From Luteibacter sp. (GTDB taxonomy: Bacteria > Pseudomonadota > Gammaproteobacteria > Xanthomonadales > Rhodanobacteraceae), in assembly GCF_009912395.1 (NCBI RefSeq), contig NZ_WNDO01000040.1, forward strand, positions 1-35,508: DNA of 35,508 nt, written 5' to 3'. Positions 7,015 to 16,452 of the stretch are shown here, in pieces (position 1 is the stretch's first letter; every line of letters begins with the position of its first letter). Below the pieces are notes generated by a model, which had not been told where the DNA came from, ran no database searches, and worked only from the letters and a program-made list of their open reading frames with translations. The translations under genes and the position numbers were made by a program.

Positions 7015-7716
7015 TCAGTCGCCCAGGTGTTGTGCCGCCACCAGCGCCTCGAGACGATTGCGTACATGCAGCGCACGGAAGATCGCTGCCAGGTGGATCT
7101 TGACGGTGCCCTCGCTGATGCCGAGGTCGGTCGCGATGCGCTTGTTCGGCTTGCCCTTCGCCAGCAGCTTCAGCACGTCCATCTGGCGGTCGGTGAGTAC
7201 CGTCGCCAGGCGCTCCCTGGTCGGCAGGTTGCCGTTGCCATGGCCGTTGCCGTTCAACGGGAAACTGGGTGCGGTGCTGGACGGGCTGGCCGGCTTCATC
7301 GCCTCGGGAGGCACATAGATGCCGCCCCCCATCACGAGGCGGACGGCATTGAGGATGACATCCGGTGGTGACGACTTGGGGATGTAGCCTTTCACACCGA
7401 GGTCGAGGACATGGCGGATTGCCTGGGAGTCTTCGGTGCCAGACAGCACCACGACGGGACGCGTGCGGCTTATGCCCGTTTCGTCGTCGGCCTCGCGCAA
7501 TGTCTCGATGGCTTCCTGGATATGCGCGGTGTCTTCGGCTCCCGGCATGGCCATGTCGATCAGCGCGAGATCGGGAAGCGGCGCCGCCGCCAGGCGGGCG
7601 CGCAGCTGCTCCACGGATTCGGCTTCGATGAAGTGGACGTCGTCGCCCAGTTCGCGAAGCTTGAGCTTCACGCCCTCGATGATGAGGCGATGATCGTCCG
7701 CGATCAGAATGCGCAT
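7015..7716 (-). CDS. NarL/FixJ-family response regulator
   Basis: A 233-residue two-domain regulator. The receiver domain has Asp7-Asp8, phosphoacceptor Asp54 (ALIDMAMPG) and Lys114 (VKGYIPKSS). A Gly/Asn-rich linker (NGNGHGNGN, about 155-163) leads to a LuxR/NarL helix-turn-helix (LTDRQMDVLKLLAKGKPNKRIATDLGISEGTVKIHL, given as two joined elements at about 174-209). The ATG at 7716 was chosen because GGAGGG lies at ideal spacing and MRILIADDH is the canonical receiver start; the frame stays open upstream to 7782 but those residues are implausible. It lies directly downstream of the hybrid kinase gene (88-bp gap), its likely partner. Confidence 0.9.
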   Translation of the reverse strand: MRILIADDHRLIIEGVKLKLRELGDDVHFIEAESVEQLRARLAAAPLPDLALIDMAMPGAEDTAHIQEAIETLREADDETGISRTRPVVVLSGTEDSQAIRHVLDLGVKGYIPKSSPPDVILNAVRLVMGGGIYVPPEAMKPASPSSTAPSFPLNGNGHGNGNLPTRERLATVLTDRQMDVLKLLAKGKPNKRIATDLGISEGTVKIHLAAIFRALHVRNRLEALVAAQHLGD

Positions 7717-7804
7717 GCCAGTCCCTCCGCCCACACTGCCGCAGGCTACCCCGTAACGGGCAACATAGCCTTCCCTTGGCACTTGGGCAAGCCAGCCATC
7801 CGGC

Positions 7805-9712
7805 TCAGACGGCAGCCCGATGGACAGACCAGGCGGAAACCATTACATCGTGCAGGCGGTCCGGGGAAACGGGCTTGTAAAGCACCTGTGTGGTTGCCGG
7901 GTCGACGTTTCGCAGGAAATCGCTGCGCGTCTCCCCGGTGATGAGCACACGCGCGAACGGCGGTGGATCGCCGGGACGACGCCGGTAGTAGCGATCGAGC
8001 AGGGCGATCACGTCCAGGCCCGTGCCTTCGCGCAGCCTCAGGTCTGATATCACGATGTCCGGGGGCTGCATCCACAGGTGCACGGCTTCCATGGCCTGCT
8101 GCGCGTCTTCAGCGGTCACCACCTCGCAGCCCCAGCTTCCCAGCAGGTAGCTGATGCCGGCGAGGATGCTGGGCTCGTCGTCGATCACGAGTACCCGCAT
8201 GCCTGTGATGTCCTGGCGGGGCATCGGCTGGGCTAGCGTCGGGGCGGGTGACTCGGCGACACCGGCCTGGACTTCGGGTAGCACGATCGAGAAGACGCTT
8301 CCCCGGCCCGGTCGCGAACGGACGATGGCCCGCGTTCCCAGCAGGTCGGCCAGTTTCTGCACGGTGGACAGGCCGAGGCCCAGGCCACGCCGGGTGCCTT
8401 CGAGGCGACCGGTCTCGGTGCCGTTTTCCACGCGGTAGAACTCATCGAAGATGTGCTGGAGGTGTTCCCGGCTGATGCCCGGTCCCGTGTCCCAGACATC
8501 CACGCGCACCGTGCCGTCGAGGCAGCGGCGCGCGCCGACCAGCACGCCACCGCAGCGGGTGTACCGCAGCGCGTTGCTCACCAGGTTGTTCAGGATGCGC
8601 GCCAGCATCGTGCGATCGGTACGCACCCACAGATCGGTGGTGCGGACGACGAGGCGCAGGTCGTGCTGCTCGGCGACCATCCGGAAGTTCACGCTGACCT
8701 CCTCGAAGACCTCGTCCAGCGGTACGTCCCGTTGCATCGGCGGCATGGCGCCGGTTTCCAGCCGGGATAGGTCGAGCAGTTCGCTGAACAGGTGGTCGAG
8801 AGCCTCGACGCATTCCTGGATGTGGGCGATGCGGTTGAGCCGTACCGGGTCGTATTCGTCCACGGCGAGGCCGGACGAGAACAGGGTCAAGGCATACAGA
8901 GGCTGGCGCAGATCGTGGGAGGCGGCCGCGAGGAAACGGGCCTTCGCCACGCTGGCCGCTTCGAGGGCCGCATTCTTGCGGGCCAGTTCTTCCGTGGCGT
9001 GGGCGATCTCGCGCTCCATGCCGATCTGGGCGTGCAGCAGCTTCGATGCCGCACCGTTGAAGCCGCGCTGGAGGTCGCCGATCTCGGTGTCGTCGGTTAC
9101 CGGGACCACCACGGTACGGTCGCCCAGGCCGAGCTGGCGCACCGCGATGGCGAGGTTGCGCAGAGGCGCGCTGAGCCAGCGCGCGGTGGACCAGCCGATC
9201 ATCGCCGCAAGCAGCAGGCTCATGCCCAGCCAGAGCAGGGCGTTGTGCACGCTGGCGCGTTGCGCCGTCACGGCGTCTTCCACGCTGACATCCACCGACA
9301 CCGTACCGACCACCCGATGGCCTTCCGGGTCGAGCACGTCGCGCGACACGGTGAGGCTTTCATCGTCGTCGACCGAACCGTTCACCCGATCGACGAGGAT
9401 CTCCCCGTCGGGGGCGCTGATACGCACCCGCGAGACCTGGGGCAGTTGCACGATGGACTGGGCGATGCGGCCCAGATCCCGACGCTGGCCATCGCGCAGC
9501 GCTTCGCCGGAGACGCTGGCGGCCTGCTGGGCGATGGCGTCGGCCGTGGCGCGCCCCATGTCGCGCAGGGTGTCCATCTGGTGGCGGGTGAGCAGGGTCA
9601 CCAGCAGGACCGCGCTGATGGCGGTGGGCACGAGCGCCACGCAAGTCAGGCGCTGCACGAGGGACGTGCGGCGCCACACTTTTTCCAGCCACGAAGCGGG
9701 TACGTCACGCAT
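7805..9712 (-). CDS. Hybrid sensor histidine kinase with C-terminal receiver
   Basis: A 635-residue membrane kinase. TM1 is at about 22-42, a periplasmic sensor of about 115 residues follows (SRVRISAPDGEILVDRV), and TM2 at about 157-176 leads to a HAMP domain. Then come HisKA with an intact H box (His266 in SHDLRQPLYAL), a HATPase with N box (Asn380 in LVSNALRYT), DTGPG and GLGLGLS, and a receiver domain (Asp511-Asp512, Asp557, Lys613). It is the first gene of the minus-strand signalling block and the only kinase here with all catalytic residues, so it probably phosphorylates the NarL-type regulator. The internal receiver may be a phosphate sink or a feedback module. Confidence 0.9.
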   Translation of the reverse strand: MRDVPASWLEKVWRRTSLVQRLTCVALVPTAISAVLLVTLLTRHQMDTLRDMGRATADAIAQQAASVSGEALRDGQRRDLGRIAQSIVQLPQVSRVRISAPDGEILVDRVNGSVDDDESLTVSRDVLDPEGHRVVGTVSVDVSVEDAVTAQRASVHNALLWLGMSLLLAAMIGWSTARWLSAPLRNLAIAVRQLGLGDRTVVVPVTDDTEIGDLQRGFNGAASKLLHAQIGMEREIAHATEELARKNAALEAASVAKARFLAAASHDLRQPLYALTLFSSGLAVDEYDPVRLNRIAHIQECVEALDHLFSELLDLSRLETGAMPPMQRDVPLDEVFEEVSVNFRMVAEQHDLRLVVRTTDLWVRTDRTMLARILNNLVSNALRYTRCGGVLVGARRCLDGTVRVDVWDTGPGISREHLQHIFDEFYRVENGTETGRLEGTRRGLGLGLSTVQKLADLLGTRAIVRSRPGRGSVFSIVLPEVQAGVAESPAPTLAQPMPRQDITGMRVLVIDDEPSILAGISYLLGSWGCEVVTAEDAQQAMEAVHLWMQPPDIVISDLRLREGTGLDVIALLDRYYRRRPGDPPPFARVLITGETRSDFLRNVDPATTQVLYKPVSPDRLHDVMVSAWSVHRAAV

Positions 9713-9802
9713 AGCCTTCCCCTGTCACCGGCCATCCTGGCAACGTGGAAGACAGCCTAGCGCAGAACCGCCGGGCCGCGGCATCGGCCTTCCGGCGGTA
9801 TA

Positions 9803-10729
9803 TCAGGTGATGGGCTTTTGTGCGGGGGACGAGGCCGCGTGCACCGCGTCGTCATGCTTCATCAACTGGATCAGTCGGCGCGCAGCGAGGCCGAGCGGCC
9901 GCTCGCGTGACCAGACGATGTCTACCAGCAGATGCAGCTGATTGCCCGTGTTGTCGAAGTCGAGGGCTCGAAGCTCATCGGACTCGATCAGCGGCTGGGC
10001 CAGCGCGCGCGGCAGGAGCGCCCAGCCGAGCCCGGCCTGGACCAGGCGCAGCGTGGTGAACTGATTGTCCGTGTGCCACACGTTACGCGAGAGAATCAGG
10101 CGCGAATCGGTGTGCGTACTGTTTCGTCCAGTCATGACGATCTGGCGCAGGTCCAGGAGGTCTTCCAGGCGAAGGCCATGGTGCTTCTGCCCCGGATGGC
10201 GGAACGTCGCGGCGACAACCGCCATCATGACGTCGCTGGCGACTTGTTCGAATCCTTCGCGTTCGTCCCGATGTTCGCGCTGGAAGACCAGGGCGAGGTC
10301 CACGTGGCCCTCATGAAGCAGGCGCAGGGCGTCTCGCTGGGGGGCCGATGTGACGTCCACCTCGAGCGACGGGAACTCGTTGGCCAGGACGGCCAATGGG
10401 GCGGCCCAGGGGGCGGATACCAGCTCGGGGGCGACCGCGATCGTCAGGCGTCGCTCCAGGCCGCGGTGCAGGGAAAGGGCGTCCGCTTCCATTTGCCGGA
10501 GCTGGCTGGCGATGTGCCTGGCACGAGGTTCGAGGGCGCGGGCCGCGTCGGTGGGCTGGGGTTCGCGCCCGGACCGGTCGAAAAGCGCGACACCGAGGTC
10601 CGTTTCCAGTTGGGAAATCGTAAGGCTGACGGCCGAGGGCACGCGCCCCAGGGCCCGGGCCGCCGCAGAGAACGAGCCGCGGTCGAGAACCGTCAGGAAG
10701 ACCGAAACGCTTTCGCTCGACAACGCCAT
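9803..10729 (-). CDS. LysR-family transcriptional regulator
   Basis: A 308-residue LysR regulator. The N-terminal winged helix-turn-helix is typical (FLTVLDRGSFSAAARALGR, then SAVSLTISQLETDLGVALFDRSGR), followed by the two-lobed effector-binding domain. It is divergent from a PACE-family efflux gene with a short shared promoter region. LysR-type activators beside PACE genes (AceR next to aceI is the known example) switch on the pump in response to its substrates, and that pairing is the best functional guess. A T-N11-A operator lies 7 bases upstream of its start, consistent with autoregulation. Effector unknown. Confidence 0.88.
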   Translation of the reverse strand: MALSSESVSVFLTVLDRGSFSAAARALGRVPSAVSLTISQLETDLGVALFDRSGREPQPTDAARALEPRARHIASQLRQMEADALSLHRGLERRLTIAVAPELVSAPWAAPLAVLANEFPSLEVDVTSAPQRDALRLLHEGHVDLALVFQREHRDEREGFEQVASDVMMAVVAATFRHPGQKHHGLRLEDLLDLRQIVMTGRNSTHTDSRLILSRNVWHTDNQFTTLRLVQAGLGWALLPRALAQPLIESDELRALDFDNTGNQLHLLVDIVWSRERPLGLAARRLIQLMKHDDAVHAASSPAQKPIT

Positions 10730-10735
10730 GATCTA

Positions 10736-10748
10736 TGAGAAAAACTCA
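10736..10748. promoter_or_regulatory. LysR-type T-N11-A operator in the divergent promoter
   Basis: TGAG (10736-10739) and CTCA (10745-10748) form an inverted repeat around AAAAA, giving a 13-bp T-N11-A site as LysR proteins recognise. It sits between the LysR start (10729) and the PACE gene start (10817). Confidence 0.5.
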
Positions 10749-10816
10749 AAGTAGCCGACTTTATGTTACGCGTTTTCTGAAGAATAGTGGGCTCATTCCC
10801 CAGCAGGACCTTCCCC

Positions 10817-11254
10817 GTGCAAGGCTTCAAACGAAAGGCCGTCTACACCGGCCTATACGAGTTCATCGCCGTCGTCTTCCTCACCGTGTTGTTTTCCTCG
10901 GTGTCGGACCAAGGCACCCCAAGGGCGATGATCTGTGCGGTGGCGATGTCGACGATGGCCATCACCTGGAGCCTGATTTTCAACACCTTGTTCGAGGCAT
11001 GGGAATCACGCCAGGCTACCCGGGGACGCAGCGCGGCTCGACGGGTCGCCCATGCCACGGGATTCCAGGGTGGCATGCTGCTCATGGCCGTGCCTTTCCA
11101 GGCCTGGTGGCTGGACGTATCGCTTCCGACGGCGTTCGTGCTGAACATCGGATCGATCACGTTCTTCTTTATCTACAGCTTTGTCTTCACTTGGGCGTTC
11201 GACCGTATTTTCGGTCTTCCCCTCTCGGCACGGTCGTTGTCCGACGCCGCATGA
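10817..11254 (+). CDS. PACE-family multidrug/biocide efflux transporter
   Basis: A 145-residue inner-membrane protein with four hydrophobic segments made of two bacterial-transmembrane-pair repeats: LYEFIAVVFLTVLFSS...WSLIFNTLFEAWE and ATGFQGGMLLMAVPFQAWWL...ITFFFIYSFVFTWAFD. PACE pumps export chlorhexidine, dyes or short polyamines using the proton gradient. With the GTG at 10817, supported by AGGA 8 bases upstream, the essential membrane glutamate falls at residue 15, exactly where AceI has Glu15. An earlier GTG at 10787 would add ten unlikely residues. In the second repeat the equivalent position is Gln (GFQGG), where many members have Glu. Divergent from a LysR regulator; followed by a strong terminator. 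Confidence 0.85.
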   Translation: MQGFKRKAVYTGLYEFIAVVFLTVLFSSVSDQGTPRAMICAVAMSTMAITWSLIFNTLFEAWESRQATRGRSAARRVAHATGFQGGMLLMAVPFQAWWLDVSLPTAFVLNIGSITFFFIYSFVFTWAFDRIFGLPLSARSLSDAA

Positions 11255-11263
11255 GATGCATCG

Positions 11264-11305
11264 AGCGGAAAGCGGTGGGGTGATTCCCGCCGCTTTCCGC
11301 TTTTT
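11264..11305 (+). terminator. Strong intrinsic terminator after the PACE gene
   Basis: AGCGGAAAGCGG (11264-11275) pairs perfectly over 12 bp with CCGCTTTCCGCT (11290-11301), with a 14-nt loop and a T run to 11305. It separates the PACE gene from the convergent glnS, which ends at 11309. Confidence 0.88.
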
Positions 11306-11308
11306 ACG

Positions 11309-13036
<1,728 letters not shown>

Positions 13037-13137
13037 CTCGAAGGACTCGGAAGTGGGGTCGCGGCAAACGTCCGAGTTTACCTTTCTTGCGATGTCGGCG
13101 CTTGCCGGACGGCCGGCGACCGGGTTAGCTTGGCTCC

Positions 13138-13410
13138 ATGCGGACCGCCTACCACGCTGAGACCCTGATCGACGCCCACCTGGTGAAGGATGCGCTCGAG
13201 CACGCCGGTATCCCGGCCTTCATCGCCGGCGAATTCCTCACCGGGGCGGTCGGCCAGCTGCCGGCCCGCGACTTCATCGCGGTGATGGTCCCGGATTCGG
13301 CCTCCGACGAGGCCGACGACATCGTGCGTGCCCTCGATGCCCAACTGGCCGAGGCCCGGGCCGCCCTGGCGGCCGACGACGATCTGGACGCGGTTACCAT
13401 TCCCGCCTGA
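13138..13410 (+). CDS. DUF2007 family small protein
   Basis: A 90-residue cytoplasmic protein that matches the DUF2007 pattern: an N-terminal [23 protein letters not shown] block, [15 protein letters not shown] in the middle, then a beta strand ([14 protein letters not shown]) and a C-terminal acidic helix. The family was once labelled putative signal transducing protein, but its function is not established. It lies 31 bp upstream of apt on the same strand, so the two may be co-transcribed. Confidence 0.8.
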   Translation: MRTAYHAETLIDAHLVKDALEHAGIPAFIAGEFLTGAVGQLPARDFIAVMVPDSASDEADDIVRALDAQLAEARAALAADDDLDAVTIPA

Positions 13411-13441
13411 TCCGTTCCCCTTCGTTTCCCCAGGATTTTCC

Positions 13442-13960
13442 ATGCCGTCCATTTTCGACCTCGTCCGCGACGTGCCGGACTTCCCGTGCCCGGGCGTCCT
13501 GTTCAAGGACATCACCCCGCTGCTGGCCAACGCCCAGGCGTTCGACCAGTGCATCGACCAGCTGTGCGCGCCGTGGCGCGACCAGGGCATCGGCGCGGTA
13601 TGCGGTATCGAATCCCGTGGCTTCATCTTCGGCGCCGCCATGGCGCGGGCGCTTGGCGCGGGCTTCGTCGCCCTGCGCAAGAAGGGCAAGCTGCCGCCGC
13701 CGGTGGTGGGCGTCGACTACGGCCTGGAGTACGGCAAGGACCGCCTGGAAATCGGCCAGCACACGCTGTCGAAGGGAGAGCGGGTCATCATCGTGGACGA
13801 CGTGCTGGCCACGGGCGGCACGCTGGACGCGGGGCGTCGCCTGGTCGAGCAGTTTGGTGCCGAGGTGGCGGGTGCCAGCGTCGTGATCGAGCTGGCCGCG
13901 CTGAAGGGCCGTGAGCGTTGGCTGGGGCCCGCGCCCCTGCACGCGCTGGTGGCTTACTGA
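13442..13960 (+). CDS. apt: Adenine phosphoribosyltransferase
   Basis: A 172-residue purine-salvage enzyme that makes AMP from adenine and PRPP. It shows FPCPGVLFKDITPLL near the N-terminus, ESRGFIFGAAMARALGAGFVALRKKGKLP in the middle, and the PRPP-binding loop VIIVDDVLATGGTLDAG. The ATG at 13442 is chosen over the longer open frame because it begins at the family's usual MPSIFDLVRDVPDFP and has AGGA 6 bases upstream. The stop overlaps the end of the convergent membrane-anchored protein gene by 7 bp. Confidence 0.95.
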   Translation: MPSIFDLVRDVPDFPCPGVLFKDITPLLANAQAFDQCIDQLCAPWRDQGIGAVCGIESRGFIFGAAMARALGAGFVALRKKGKLPPPVVGVDYGLEYGKDRLEIGQHTLSKGERVIIVDDVLATGGTLDAGRRLVEQFGAEVAGASVVIELAALKGRERWLGPAPLHALVAY

Positions 13961-14550
13961 TCCAGCGCCTGGACGAGGACGATCTCGCAGCCGGCGGGGC
14001 CGTCGTCGTCACGAACCAGCGACGTGGTAAGGCGCCAGCCGTCGGCACGGCGCACGTCGACCAGCATGCCTTTCACGTGGACGACGTCACCCGGGCGGAT
14101 ATCGCGCATCCGGGCGGCGATGTCCGCGTTGGCCGGCACCATGTGCATGTTGGCGCTGGAGTTTTCGATTTCCTTGCGCGGGATCGGCGGTTCGTCCGAA
14201 TGCCCGGAGTACCAGTAGTAGAGACGGTTGGACTGCGAGATGCGGATGCGGTGCAACACCGCGTTATCCGACATGCGGCCCCAGCCCAGGGCGAAATCCG
14301 TGGGCGAGATCGGGGCCAGGTCGTCGAACTGGTAGTCCTCGCGCGACAGCAGCCGCGCATCCATGTCGAAGGTGGCCCGCGGTTGCAGCGTGAAGCCGGC
14401 CATCGCGATCGGCGAGGCGTCCACCAGATCGTGCTGGAACGGGGCCTGGGCCGCGACCACGCCCTTGGCCCTCGCGGCGCCTCCATGCGACCAGCAGGCA
14501 AAGCCGGCCCATGCGCACAACAGGAGCAGCGGGGCGAGCCATAGGCGCAT
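13954..14550 (-). CDS. Membrane-anchored conserved hypothetical protein
   Basis: A 198-residue protein starting MRLWLAPLLLLCAWAGFACW, a signal anchor or signal peptide, followed by a periplasmic domain. Recognisable stretches are SREDYQFDDLAPISPTDFALGWGRM, RLYYWYSGHSDEPPIPRKEI and a beta-rich C-terminus with DIRPGDVVHVKGMLVDVR, which resembles an OB-like fold. I do not recognise a named family. The frame is open upstream to a GTG at 14613 inside the oxyR end; ATG 14550 is chosen because it gives a clean hydrophobic N-terminus. It lies directly downstream of oxyR on the same strand and may share its transcript, but a role in peroxide defence is unproven. Confidence 0.65.
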   Translation of the reverse strand: MRLWLAPLLLLCAWAGFACWSHGGAARAKGVVAAQAPFQHDLVDASPIAMAGFTLQPRATFDMDARLLSREDYQFDDLAPISPTDFALGWGRMSDNAVLHRIRISQSNRLYYWYSGHSDEPPIPRKEIENSSANMHMVPANADIAARMRDIRPGDVVHVKGMLVDVRRADGWRLTTSLVRDDDGPAGCEIVLVQALDQ

Positions 14551-14596
14551 GCGGCGGAAACCGTCGGAGGGATGAGAACGCAACGGTTGAGCCGGC

Positions 14597-15514
14597 CTAA
14601 GGTTGACAGTCACCGGTGGCGAACAGCTCCTCGGGGATGTCGCGGATGACTTCGGCCAGGGCCTCGAAGAACGGCGTCATGGCGGAACTCTTGCGCCAGA
14701 GCATGGCGATGCGTCGGCTCGGGGCCGGTGCGGCGAACTCGATCAGGCTGACGTTGGGCGACTGCGCCACGGGCGGCTTCACCGCCAGGGCCGGCAGCAG
14801 CGTGATGCCCACGTTGGCCGAGACCATTTGCCGGAGGGTTTCCAGGCTGGTCGCGCGGAAGCCGGTCTTCTCGCCTGCACCGGAGAGGTGGCAGACCTCG
14901 AGGGCCTGATCGCGCAGGCAGTGGCCGTCCTCCAGGAGCAGCAGGTTCTGCTCGGCGAGGTCATCCATGCGCATGCAGCGGCGTCCGGCCAGTGCGTGGC
15001 CGCCGGGCACGGCCAGCACGAAGGGTTCTTCGAACAGGAATTCCGTATGCAGCGATTCGTCATGGACTGGCAGGGCGAGGATGCCCGCGTCCAGGGTGCC
15101 TTCGCGCAGCATGTGCAGTACCTGTTCGGTCTTTTCCTCGCGCAGCAGCAGCTCCAGACGCGGAAAGCGCTCGCGCAGGCGGGGAATCACATGGGGCAGC
15201 AGGTACGGCCCCAGGGTGGGGAAGATGCCGAGGCGGATCGTGCCGGACTCGGGGTCGCGGGTGCGCTGGGCGATGGATTTGATTTCGTCGATCTGCGACA
15301 GCACGCCACGGGCCCGGCGGGCGATTTCACGGCCCGTTTCCGTAAGAAGGACTTTTCGGGGCGTACGTTCGACCAAGGCCACGCCAAGCTCGTCCTCGAG
15401 CTTGCGGATCTGCGTCGAAAGGGTGGGCTGGCTGACGAAGCTGGCCTCGGCGGCGCGGCCGAAATGGCGATATTCGGCCAGGGCGACGAGGTACTGGAGG
15501 TCCCGAAGGTTCAT
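14597..15514 (-). CDS. oxyR: Hydrogen-peroxide sensing regulator OxyR
   Basis: A 305-residue LysR-family activator. The DNA-binding region is typical (MNLRDLQYLVALAEYRHFGRAAE, then SQPTLSTQIRKLEDELG). The redox pair is present at exactly the E. coli positions: Cys199 in EDGHCLRD and Cys208 in ALEVCHL. Oxidation by peroxide forms the 199-208 disulfide and turns on target promoters. It is divergent from ahpC, and a 37-bp OxyR site at 15537-15573 lies between the two genes, so it probably activates ahpC and represses itself. Confidence 0.95.
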   Translation of the reverse strand: MNLRDLQYLVALAEYRHFGRAAEASFVSQPTLSTQIRKLEDELGVALVERTPRKVLLTETGREIARRARGVLSQIDEIKSIAQRTRDPESGTIRLGIFPTLGPYLLPHVIPRLRERFPRLELLLREEKTEQVLHMLREGTLDAGILALPVHDESLHTEFLFEEPFVLAVPGGHALAGRRCMRMDDLAEQNLLLLEDGHCLRDQALEVCHLSGAGEKTGFRATSLETLRQMVSANVGITLLPALAVKPPVAQSPNVSLIEFAAPAPSRRIAMLWRKSSAMTPFFEALAEVIRDIPEELFATGDCQP

Positions 15515-15536
15515 GCGGCGGCTCTAGGGGTTCGTG

Positions 15537-15573
15537 ATAGTCAAAGCCTATCACATTGATGCCTACAATCGAT
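15537..15573. promoter_or_regulatory. OxyR tetramer binding site
   Basis: The layout is ATAG-N7-CTAT (15537-15551), a 7-bp spacer, then ATGC-N7-CGAT (15559-15573). This is the full 37-bp length and phase of the OxyR consensus, two ATAG-N7-CTAT units 7 bp apart. The first half is exact at its boxes and the second has two changes per arm pair. It directly abuts the ahpC -35 element, as expected for a class I activator contact. Confidence 0.85.
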
Positions 15574-15602
15574 TTGAGATATGCGACGCGCCTCGCTAAC
15601 CT
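15574..15602 (+). promoter_or_regulatory. ahpC promoter
   Basis: TTGAGA (15574-15579), 17 bases, then TAACCT (15597-15602). The -35 follows the OxyR site with no gap. The poor -10 fits a promoter that needs an activator. The untranslated leader to the ATG at 15669 would be about 60 nt. Confidence 0.6.
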
Positions 15603-15668
15603 TAGGATTCAGTCGCGTAACCAAACGCGCAAAGAGTTCACCCAAAACCCTCAACGGAGAGTCGATCC

Positions 15669-16217
15669 ATGCTGACCATTGGCGATAAGTTCCCCGAATT
15701 CAACCTGCTGGCTGTCGACGGCGGCCCGCTGGCCAACAAGATCGAAGACGCCTTCACCACCATTTCGGACAAGTCCTACGAGGGCAAGTGGAAGCTCGTC
15801 TTCTTCTACCCGAAGGACTTCACCTTCGTGTGCCCGACCGAAATCAAGGGCTTCAGCGACCTGAACGAGCAGTTTGCCGACCGTGACTGCCAGGTGCTGG
15901 CCGCCTCGACCGACAGCGAGTTCGTCCACCGCGCCTGGCGCATGGACCACGCCGACCTGAAGGACCTCAAGTTCCCGATGCTGGCGGACATCAAGAAGGA
16001 GCTGACCTCGGCTCTGGGCATCCTGACCAACGACGGCGTCGCCCAGCGCGCGACCTTCCTGGTCGATCCGAACGGCGAAATCCAGTTCGCCTACGTCACC
16101 GCCGGTTCGGTCGGCCGTAACCCGGACGAAGTGCTGCGCGTCCTCGACGCCCTGCAGACCGACGAACTGTGCGCCTGCAACTGGAAGGCCGGCGACGACA
16201 CCCTGAAGGTCGCCTAA
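15669..16217 (+). CDS. ahpC: Alkyl hydroperoxide reductase AhpC (2-Cys peroxiredoxin)
   Basis: A 182-residue peroxiredoxin that reduces hydrogen peroxide, organic peroxides and peroxynitrite. The peroxidatic Cys55 is in DFTFVCPTE; resolving cysteines are at the C-terminus, Cys168 and Cys170 in DELCACNW. The C-terminal CxC resembles the AhpC type that works with AhpD rather than AhpF, and ahpD is the next gene. GGAGAG lies upstream of the ATG. It is divergent from oxyR with an OxyR site in the shared promoter. Confidence 0.95.
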   Translation: MLTIGDKFPEFNLLAVDGGPLANKIEDAFTTISDKSYEGKWKLVFFYPKDFTFVCPTEIKGFSDLNEQFADRDCQVLAASTDSEFVHRAWRMDHADLKDLKFPMLADIKKELTSALGILTNDGVAQRATFLVDPNGEIQFAYVTAGSVGRNPDEVLRVLDALQTDELCACNWKAGDDTLKVA

Positions 16218-16281
16218 GCCTTCAACGCTCGACGTCCCGCGCCGCATCCCTCCCTCCCTCCCCCGCGCGGCGCGGGCACTC

Positions 16282-16348
16282 TGTAGGAGCGCGCTTGCGC
16301 GCGATCGGGGTCGCGCAAGCACCCATCGCGTGCAAGCACGCTCCTACA
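16282..16348. repeat. GTAG-type REP palindrome between ahpC and ahpD
   Basis: A 67-bp imperfect palindrome starts TGTAGGAGCGCGCTTGCGCG and ends with its inverse (GCAAGCACGCTCCTACA). It matches the REP elements common in Xanthomonadales and pseudomonads that begin with GTAG. The right arm carries two changes against the left. In the transcript it would form a stable hairpin between the two genes. Confidence 0.85.
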
Positions 16349-16452
16349 ACCCTCTAGCGACACCTCTCATCATTTCCGCGTGAACCGGGGCCTTCGCTCC
16401 GAGCCATTCCGCGCCCCTTTCCCATCTCCCATTCGATCAAGAAGGTGCATCC

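Noticed and set aside
8451-9941. A 496-codon plus-strand frame opposite the hybrid kinase
   Set aside because: Ser/Arg-rich shadow of a gene with complete HAMP, HisKA, HATPase and receiver motifs.
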